11,037 bases of DNA from assembly GCA_039199225.1 (NCBI GenBank), contig JBCCSZ010000262.1, forward strand, positions 1 through 11,037, in the 5' to 3' direction. Position numbers and translations under genes: made by a program. Positions 7,293 to 11,037 of the stretch are shown piece after piece. The DNA is from JBCCSZ01 sp039199225. GTDB lineage: Bacteria; Bacteroidota; Bacteroidia; Chitinophagales; Saprospiraceae. The stretch's first letter is position 1. Each line of letters opens with the position of its first letter. Below the pieces are notes generated by a model, which was not told the origin of the DNA, searched no databases, and saw only the letters and a program-made list of their open reading frames with translations.

Positions 7293-8043
7293 TTCTGAAA
7301 AATTTGACTTGAACACTTTGGCCGTCGAAAACAGCATACGAGTAATATTGCAACCACTCTCCCAGATTGATATAACGACTTTTACCATCATTTAGCGTGT
7401 AGTCGATGGGTAAATGCCGATGGCCGAAGATGAAAAAATCGATGGGTTCTTTTTGAATTTGTGCATTGGCAAATTGCACCAGGTATTCTTTATCGGCCCC
7501 CATGAAAGATCGCTCCTCGACTTTGCTGGCTTGTCTGCTTCGCTGCGACCAGTAACGCATGATGCCAATTCCTAGATTGGGATGTATGCGAGCAAAGAGC
7601 CATTGGCAAAAGCGATTGGCAAAAACAGCCTTGATGAATTTGTATCCATAATCGCCAGGGCCGAGGCCATCCCCATGTCCGATCATAAAATTGATGCCAT
7701 TCCATTGGCGCCGAATAGGCTGTCGATAAATTGGGATGTCCAGTTCCTCTTTGAGGTATCGAAACATCCACATGTCGTGATTGCCAGTAAAAAAATAAAT
7801 GGGAATATCCGCATCCCGGAGCTCACCTAATTTTCCGAACAGGCGAACAAAACCTTTGGGGACAACCTCCTTGTACTCAAACCAATAATCGAAAAGGTCT
7901 CCAACGAGGTAGAGTTCTTTTGCATCGGACTTGATTTGGTCCAGCCATTCGACAATCAGGCGTTCCCGTTCTTTGCTGCTGTGTTTGCCTGGAATGCCCA
8001 GGTGAAAATCAGAGACAAAATAAATTTTTTTCTTTCCGTTCAA
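7264..8043 (-). CDS. lpxH: UDP-2,3-diacylglucosamine diphosphatase (LpxH type)
   Basis: Hydrolyses UDP-2,3-diacylglucosamine to lipid X in lipid A synthesis; peripheral inner-membrane metallophosphoesterase. All metal motifs are present, counted from the TTG start: DFHLG (12-16), GDLFDYWFEY (48-57), GNHD (87-90), GHGDGLG (122-128) and FGHRHLP (206-212). LGPGDYGYKFIKAVFANRFC and LFARIHPNLGIGI are typical of the Bacteroidota branch. The only in-frame ATG (8145) lies 95 nt inside the upstream dioxygenase gene and would add 34 residues with no family similarity. TTG at 8043-8041, 7 nt after that gene's TAA, gives 259 aa starting MNGKKKIYFVSDFHLG, the normal family start. Paralogous UDP-sugar or nucleotide pyrophosphatases cannot be fully excluded. 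Confidence 0.92.
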   Translation of the reverse strand: MNGKKKIYFVSDFHLGIPGKHSSKERERLIVEWLDQIKSDAKELYLVGDLFDYWFEYKEVVPKGFVRLFGKLGELRDADIPIYFFTGNHDMWMFRYLKEELDIPIYRQPIRRQWNGINFMIGHGDGLGPGDYGYKFIKAVFANRFCQWLFARIHPNLGIGIMRYWSQRSRQASKVEERSFMGADKEYLVQFANAQIQKEPIDFFIFGHRHLPIDYTLNDGKSRYINLGEWLQYYSYAVFDGQSVQVKFFRNECGTVYKN

Positions 8044-8050
8044 GTCTGTA

Positions 8051-8569
8051 TTACATCTTTTCCATGACAGTTCCACAATTCTTGCAAGTTCGCAAATCTT
8101 GTGAGTCCATGAAGTTTTTGATAACGACGGGGAGCTGATTGACAATGTCCTTCATCTCGAAGGTTGCCTCGTGTAGTTTTGTATTGCAATTTTCGCAAAA
8201 CCACATCAATTTATCCAATTCACCGGGATTGCGGTAGCGTTCAATGACAAGCCCGACGGTATCGGCAGGTCGCTGGGGAGAGTGGGGGATTCGGGGAGGC
8301 AGTAAAAACATTTCTCCTTCTCGAATTTGGATGTCTTCGGGTGTTCCATCGTCGTTGATGATTTTTAGCGTAATATCGCCTTCTAGTTGATAGAACAACT
8401 CTTCGCCATCCTCATAGTGGTAGTCCTTACGCCCGTTCGGTCCACCGACGATCATGACGATGTAGTCTTCATTATCGAGATAGACTTGCTTGTTGCCGAT
8501 GGGGGGCTTGAGCAGGTGGCGGTGTTCATCAATCCATTGATTCAGGCTAAAAGGTTTGCGGAAGGGCAT
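8051..8569 (-). CDS. nbaC: 3-hydroxyanthranilate 3,4-dioxygenase
   Basis: Opens the ring of 3-hydroxyanthranilate to 2-amino-3-carboxymuconate semialdehyde, leading to quinolinate/NAD or to catabolism. Cytoplasmic Fe(II) cupin of 172 aa, the usual bacterial length. Iron ligands match the family: His51 and Glu57 (DYHYEDGEELFYQ) and His96 (PPRIPHSPQR). Substrate residues are Arg47, Arg100 and Glu110. The second, rubredoxin-like metal site is complete: Cys125/Cys128 (WFCENC) and Cys162/Cys165 (TCKNC). It is the first gene of a minus-strand operon with lpxH 7 nt downstream, a pairing without an obvious pathway link. No other kynurenine-pathway gene is in the window. Confidence 0.96.
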   Translation of the reverse strand: MPFRKPFSLNQWIDEHRHLLKPPIGNKQVYLDNEDYIVMIVGGPNGRKDYHYEDGEELFYQLEGDITLKIINDDGTPEDIQIREGEMFLLPPRIPHSPQRPADTVGLVIERYRNPGELDKLMWFCENCNTKLHEATFEMKDIVNQLPVVIKNFMDSQDLRTCKNCGTVMEKM

Positions 8570-8603
8570 GATAGATAATTTTTTGTGGTAAATTTAAACA
8601 TTT

Positions 8604-8633
8604 TAAATCTAAGTTGTGATTCATTCATCGCAA
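8604..8633 (-). promoter_or_regulatory. nbaC: Candidate promoter of the dioxygenase-lpxH operon
   Basis: On the minus strand, TTG (8633-8631), 19 nt, then TAGATTTA (8611-8604) is one mismatch from TAnnTTTG. Transcription would start near 8598, about 30 nt before the ATG at 8569. The palindrome at 8611-8636 covers the -33 box and the spacer. Confidence 0.45.
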
Positions 8634-8636
8634 CTT
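8611..8636. promoter_or_regulatory. 26-bp imperfect palindrome between divergent genes, candidate operator
   Basis: AAGTTGTGA (8611-8619) and TCGCAACTT (8628-8636) form 9-bp arms with one mismatch (T opposite G) around an 8-bp centre. It sits between the dioxygenase and the SDR start codons and overlaps the proposed dioxygenase promoter. It could be a repressor site shared by both genes. No regulator gene is adjacent in the window. Confidence 0.45.
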
Positions 8637-8653
8637 GATCAATCAGATCGAAT

Positions 8654-9439
8654 ATGAACTTAGACCTCAGTGGAAAGAATGCATTGGTTTGCGGCAGCAG
8701 TAAAGGAATTGGTAGAGCTGCTGCTGTTGAGTTGGCATTGTTGGGTGCCAGTGTAACACTTGTTTCTCGGAGTGCAGAGAAAATGTCTGACATCATCCAG
8801 GAGTTGGACCAGGCCAAAGGGCAGCGCCACGATTTTTTGGCAGCAGATTTTACAAATAGCGACGACCTCAAAAAGAAGGTGAAGGGCTTGGTCACTCTCA
8901 AACCCATTCACATCCTGATCAATAACACAGGCGGTCCTCCTGGCGGTCCGATCATAGAGGCAGCACCAGAAGAATTTATTCAAGCCTTTCACAACCACCT
9001 CATCTGCAGTCATCTGTTGACCCAATTGGTTATCAATGGTATGAAAGAGGCGGGCTACGGCCGGATTGTAAATATCATTTCGACTTCTGTTAAGGAACCG
9101 ATCGGTGGCTTGGGTGTTTCCAATACGACCCGTGGAGCCATGGGAAACTGGGCTAAGACAATGGCCAATGAGCTGGGTGGCTTCGGAATCACTGTCAATA
9201 ACCTATTACCTGGGTTTACGCAAACGGGGAGGCTAGAGGAAATCATTGACGCCAAGGCGCGCAAAGGCAACATGAGTCCGGAGGAGGTAACGGCTCGCAT
9301 GAAATCCAATGTTCCGGCGGGGCGCTTTGCGCATCCGAGGGAAATGGGTGGTGTTATTGCCTTTTTGGCCAGCCCAGCAGCTGCCTATGTCAATGGGACG
9401 AATGTGGTTGTGGATGGAGGTAGAACAAAAAGTTGGTAA
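8654..9439 (+). CDS. SDR-family oxidoreductase with non-canonical active site
   Basis: Rossmann-fold protein of 261 aa, similar overall to FabG-type 3-oxoacyl reductases. The dinucleotide-binding GSSKGIG (14-20) replaces TGxxxGIG. NNTGGPPGGP (90-99) replaces NNAG. The serine region IISTSVKEP (141-149) is present, but the usual YxxxK is SNTTR at 156-160, so catalytic Tyr and Lys are replaced by Ser and Arg. NNLLPGFTQTGRL and the C-terminal GTNVVVDGG are family-like. A known SDR subgroup resembling beta-ketoacyl-ACP reductases carries similar SNxxR and GGPP motifs and lacks the classical tetrad, so this is a lineage feature rather than damage. Substrate unknown. It is divergent from the kynurenine-pathway dioxygenase and may share its control region. 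Confidence 0.92.
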   Translation: MNLDLSGKNALVCGSSKGIGRAAAVELALLGASVTLVSRSAEKMSDIIQELDQAKGQRHDFLAADFTNSDDLKKKVKGLVTLKPIHILINNTGGPPGGPIIEAAPEEFIQAFHNHLICSHLLTQLVINGMKEAGYGRIVNIISTSVKEPIGGLGVSNTTRGAMGNWAKTMANELGGFGITVNNLLPGFTQTGRLEEIIDAKARKGNMSPEEVTARMKSNVPAGRFAHPREMGGVIAFLASPAAAYVNGTNVVVDGGRTKSW

Positions 9440-9510
9440 TTTTTAAATTATTTGTTTTATTTAGCTACATTTACACAAATCAAGGACAAGATCATGTGGG
9501 ATTAACCAAT

Positions 9511-9523
9511 TCGTGTCACACGA
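9511..9523. promoter_or_regulatory. 13-bp palindrome over the nuclease start codon
   Basis: TCGTGT-C-ACACGA is a perfect odd palindrome that contains the GTG start codon at 9513-9515. In RNA it could form a 5-bp stem with a UCA loop that hides the start; in DNA it could be an operator. Chance occurrence is possible at this size. Bases 9440-9510 show no convincing promoter. Confidence 0.35.
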
Positions 9524-10367
9524 TAACACATTTTCTGTGTCCGAGAAATACCAAGGCGATAAGAAGTACAATGTATATGACCGTATTTTCAAAGAGAACG
9601 CAGAGTCTATTTTCATTCCTTTAATAGAATCATCTTTTGGCCTTTCCGTCAGCAGTTATCAGCAGCTACCAACCAAGATCAGTAGGACAGTCGAAAGGGA
9701 GATGGATTTGTTGTACAAAGTAACCTTTACGGATGGGCCGCCCATTCTATTGCACATTGAATTTCAGACCAAGCGAGACCGTCAGATGTTGTACCGGATG
9801 GCAGAGTATCACGGCTTGGCACTTCGCAAATACCAAATGCCCATTCGGCACATTGTAATTTTTCTGGGGGAGGGTCAATTCAATGTCAATCGAGTATTGT
9901 CAGCCGATGAAATATTTTCTTCATACGACGTACTCAATATCAGCGAATTAAAGGTAGAGCAATTGATTCAATCGAAAACGCCTGAAATGATTATCCTGGC
10001 TCTGCTAGCTGATTTTGATCGAGGTAAACCCGAGCTTGTTTTAGCAGCCATCATTCGCCGGCTAAAGGCGGTTTGCCAATCCCCTGCAGAGCTGTCTAAG
10101 TTTGTTACTCAGTTGACATTCTTATCCAGGTTGCGTAACTTAGAATTGCAAATATCAAAAAGCATAAACAAAATGTCTCTAGGAATTAATGTAGAAGAAG
10201 ATGGGCTCTATTTGAAAGGGCTCCAAACAGGCAGAGAGGAGCTAGCTCATCAGAGAGATAAATGGGTAAAGTCGTTTCTCAGCGAAGGAATACTAACAGA
10301 GCAACAAATTGCTGACCATTTCGACTTACCCCTTGAGTACGTTCGAAATCTCCGTTCGAATACTTAA
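9513..10367 (+). CDS. Rpn-family PD-(D/E)XK nuclease / YhgA-like putative transposase
   Basis: Protein of 284 aa from a GTG at 9513; no ATG lies in frame upstream. The N-terminal ~120 residues carry the family signature: KKYNVYDRIFKENAESIFIP (17-36), then the nuclease core with Asp65 (EREMDLLYKV) and Glu83-x-Gln85 (ILLHIEFQTKRD), followed by MLYRMAEYHGLALRKY and the strand IRHIVIFLGEG. Residues 126-205 are a helical middle region. The C-terminal module (about 207-284) ends in an HTH-like ILTEQQIADHFDLPLEYVRNLR. Rpn proteins of E. coli are DNA nucleases that promote RecA-independent recombination, act against phage and are restrained by a separately translated C-terminal fragment. The catalytic residues look intact. 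The 3' end from 10122 is unit 1 of a tandem array, so the C-terminus is probably exchangeable. Confidence 0.88.
   Translation: MSHDNTFSVSEKYQGDKKYNVYDRIFKENAESIFIPLIESSFGLSVSSYQQLPTKISRTVEREMDLLYKVTFTDGPPILLHIEFQTKRDRQMLYRMAEYHGLALRKYQMPIRHIVIFLGEGQFNVNRVLSADEIFSSYDVLNISELKVEQLIQSKTPEMIILALLADFDRGKPELVLAAIIRRLKAVCQSPAELSKFVTQLTFLSRLRNLELQISKSINKMSLGINVEEDGLYLKGLQTGREELAHQRDKWVKSFLSEGILTEQQIADHFDLPLEYVRNLRSNT
10173..10367 (+). CDS. Possible intragenic RpnS-like C-terminal protein (64 aa)
   Basis: Met221 of the nuclease (ATG at 10173, context AAACAAAATGTC) is an in-frame internal start that would yield MSLGINVEEDGLYLKGL to the shared stop, 64 aa. In E. coli Rpn genes, a small C-terminal protein made from inside the gene binds and blocks the full-length toxin. 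The same ATG is kept in all three array units. Units 2 and 3 have no nuclease domain, so it is the most likely start there. An A-rich upstream context suits Bacteroidota initiation, but translation is inference. Confidence 0.4.
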   Translation: MSLGINVEEDGLYLKGLQTGREELAHQRDKWVKSFLSEGILTEQQIADHFDLPLEYVRNLRSNT

Positions 10368-10491
10368 GAGTTTACTTGTGGTGTCTACAGCCTTTTTATT
10401 CACTGCACATGCATCTTACAAATCGTCGTTTTTTCTTCGTCTGACAGCCGCTTATGTCAACGATAGAAGAATGGTTTTAGATGAGATGTAG
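10333..10491 (+). CDS. Candidate small exported protein in the array spacer (unit 1)
   Basis: A frame shifted from the nuclease, starting at TTG 10333 and overlapping its last 35 bases, runs 52 codons: STFEISVRILKSLL, then a hydrophobic VVSTAFLFTAHA with an A-x-A cleavage motif, then SYKSSFFLRLTAAYVNDRR. It looks like a signal peptide plus a short mature peptide. The unit 2 copy has the same length. Five of their six base differences are at third codon positions in this frame, and four are silent. The first indel between the units lies after the stop. The start codon choice is uncertain and the frame could be a relic. Confidence 0.35.
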   Translation: MSTFEISVRILKSLLVVSTAFLFTAHASYKSSFFLRLTAAYVNDRRMVLDEM

Positions 10492-10562
10492 CAAAATTGG
10501 TAGACTCTTAATTATCCAGATTGCGTAACTTAGAATTGCAAATATCAAAAAGCATAAACGAA

Positions 10563-10757
10563 ATGTCTCTAGGAATTAATGTAGAAGAAGATGGGCTCTA
10601 TTTGAAAGGGCTGAAGATTGGTACTGAAAGATCTAATCAGCAGAGAAATGAGGGGATCAAGTTACTGCTCAACAAAGGACTGTTGACAGAAGCGCAGGTT
10701 GCAGAAAACTTTAATCTGACCCTTGAGTACGTTCGAAATCTCCGTTCGAATACTTAA
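10563..10757 (+). CDS. Orphan Rpn C-terminal module, alternative version (64 aa)
   Basis: It encodes only the C-terminal module of the upstream nuclease. The frame is closed by a TAA at 10509-10511. Possible starts are TTG at 10521 (78 aa) or the conserved ATG at 10563 (64 aa, MSLGINVEEDGLYLKGL), which I prefer. The core reads KIGTERSNQQRNEGIKLLLN, then KGLLTEAQVAENFNLT; in unit 1 the same stretch is QTGREELAHQRDKWVKSFLS, then EGILTEQQIADHFDLP. About 15 of 37 core residues match, with conservative changes and the same length, and both end in LEYVRNLRSNT. An intact frame after such divergence argues for a selected protein. It may be an antitoxin-like partner or a silent donor cassette. No clear promoter is visible in 10368-10520. 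Confidence 0.6.
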   Translation: MSLGINVEEDGLYLKGLKIGTERSNQQRNEGIKLLLNKGLLTEAQVAENFNLTLEYVRNLRSNT

Positions 10758-10881
10758 GAGCTTACTTGTGGTGTCTACTGCCTTTTTATTTACTGCACAT
10801 GCATCTTACAAATCGTCGTTTTTTCTTCGTCTGACAGCTGCTTATGTCAACGCTAGAAGAATAGTTTTAGATGAGATGTAG
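10723..10881 (+). CDS. Candidate small exported protein in the array spacer (unit 2)
   Basis: The unit 2 copy of the 52-codon frame starts at TTG 10723, just after an in-frame TGA. It differs from the unit 1 copy by Asp to Ala and Met to Ile near the C-terminus (YVNARRIVLDEM). The hydrophobic stretch and AHA cleavage-like motif are unchanged. Confidence 0.35.
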   Translation: MSTFEISVRILKSLLVVSTAFLFTAHASYKSSFFLRLTAAYVNARRIVLDEM

Positions 10882-10902
10882 CAAAAATTGGTAGATTCTT
10901 AA

Positions 10903-11037
10903 TTATTCAGGTTGCGTAACTTAGAATTGAAAATATCAAAAAGCATAAATGAAATGTCTCTAGGAATTAATGTAGAAGAGGATGGACTTTATTTAAAGGG
11001 GCTCCAAACAGGCAGAGAGGAGCTAGCTCATCAGAGA
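10903..11037 (+). repeat. Tandem array unit 3, cut by the window edge
   Basis: The visible 135 nt cover the 5' flank and the first ~36 nt of the core. The flank has 8 differences to unit 1 over the first ~90 nt, 6 of them silent. From CTCCAAACAGGC to the edge the core is identical to unit 1 and unlike unit 2. The array continues beyond the window. Confidence 0.93.
10954..11037 (+). CDS. Orphan Rpn C-terminal module, partial (runs off right edge)
   Basis: The conserved ATG at 10954 (context AATGAAATGTC) opens MSLGINVEEDGLYLKGL followed by QTGREELAHQR, the unit 1 core type. The upstream frame is closed by a TAA, as in unit 2, so no nuclease domain is attached. All changes to unit 1 after this ATG are silent, which suggests that protein sequence is maintained. 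The 3' end is not visible. Confidence 0.5.
   Translation, partial: MSLGINVEEDGLYLKGLQTGREELAHQR

Larger units (their letters stand above)
10122..10511 (+). repeat. Tandem array unit 1 (390 bp), contains the nuclease 3' end
   Basis: The unit is read from TTATCCAG to the base before the same motif recurs. It holds a conserved 5' flank (10131-10222), a variable core (10223-10329), a conserved 3' flank that includes the stop codon (10330-10370), and a ~140-nt spacer ending near GCAAAATTGG. The anchor TTGCGTAACTTAGAATTG starts at 10131 and recurs at 10521; a copy with one A for C starts at 10912. Confidence 0.95.
10512..10902 (+). repeat. Tandem array unit 2 (391 bp)
   Basis: Same order as unit 1. 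The 5' flank (10521-10612) has a single mismatch to unit 1 over 92 nt. The core (10613-10719) differs at about 45% of positions with no indel. The 3' flank (10720-10760) is identical over 41 nt. The spacer has six substitutions up to 10881, then one extra A. Confidence 0.95.

Noticed and set aside
7293..7391. ATG at 7391 as the start of the secreted protein
   Set aside because: It lies deep in lpxH and would bury the clear signal peptide behind 33 unrelated residues.
8044..8145. ATG at 8145 as the lpxH start
   Set aside because: It would overlap the dioxygenase gene by 95 nt and add 34 residues unlike the family; TTG at 8043 fits.
10512..10902. Unit 2 as mere pseudogene debris of a second nuclease copy
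   Set aside because: The core is about 45% diverged yet the frame has no indel or stop, and unit 3 changes are mostly silent. Random decay would have broken the frame. The absence of a nuclease domain fits a C-terminal module.
10122..11037. CRISPR array or simple insertion-sequence remnants
   Set aside because: The repeat period is ~390 bp with coding content and a variable core. There are no short repeats with spacers, no terminal inverted repeats and no target-site duplication.

Overview
The window comes from a member of the Bacteroidota, probably a Saprospiraceae-like lineage. The evidence is the long-linker Rho, TAnnTTTG-type promoter boxes, start codons without clear Shine-Dalgarno sequences, a lipoprotein with an acidic +2 to +4 region, and the Bacteroidota style of LpxH. 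The genus placement is inference. Most of the window is ordinary chromosomal core. The last ~0.9 kb is not.

Layout. Bases 1-321 (minus) hold the start of a TPR lipoprotein, which runs off the left edge. A strong hairpin terminator separates it from rho (471-2162, minus). A 412-bp divergent intergenic region then leads to serS (2575-3855, plus). Next on the plus strand are a YugP-type membrane zinc peptidase (4061-4753), a PIN/NYN-like ribonuclease with a winged-helix-like tail (5052-5744) and frr (5792-6358). A terminator at 6388-6420 marks convergence with a minus-strand operon. Read in transcription order, that operon is 3-hydroxyanthranilate dioxygenase (8569-8051), lpxH (8043-7264, probable TTG start) and a secreted propeller-like protein (7292-6438). 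These three genes are tightly packed or overlapping. Divergent from them is an atypical SDR (8654-9439, plus), with a 26-bp imperfect palindrome between the two.

The accessory part starts at 9513 with a GTG-started Rpn-family PD-(D/E)XK nuclease of 284 aa. Its 3' end is the first unit of a tandem array with a ~390-bp period: units at 10122-10511, 10512-10902 and 10903 to the window edge. Units 2 and 3 carry no nuclease domain. Each begins where the nuclease C-terminal module begins and re-encodes that module in frame. Between units 1 and 2 the flanks are almost identical (1 mismatch in 92 nt, then 0 in 41 nt). The ~110-nt core between them differs at about 45% of positions with no indels. Unit 3 has flanks more diverged than those of unit 2, yet its visible core matches unit 1 exactly. 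This looks like an expressed gene followed by a cassette store of alternative C-terminal (RpnS-like) modules that recombine. A second small reading frame of 52 codons with a signal-peptide-like start lies in the inter-module spacer of units 1 and 2. Five of its six differences fall at third codon positions.

How the genes relate: rho, serS, frr, the YugP-type peptidase and lpxH are housekeeping genes for transcription termination, translation and envelope biogenesis. The dioxygenase belongs to tryptophan/kynurenine metabolism. The Rpn locus resembles a toxin with intragenic antitoxin and antiphage function, known in E. coli, but here with a downstream cassette array whose extent beyond the window is unknown.
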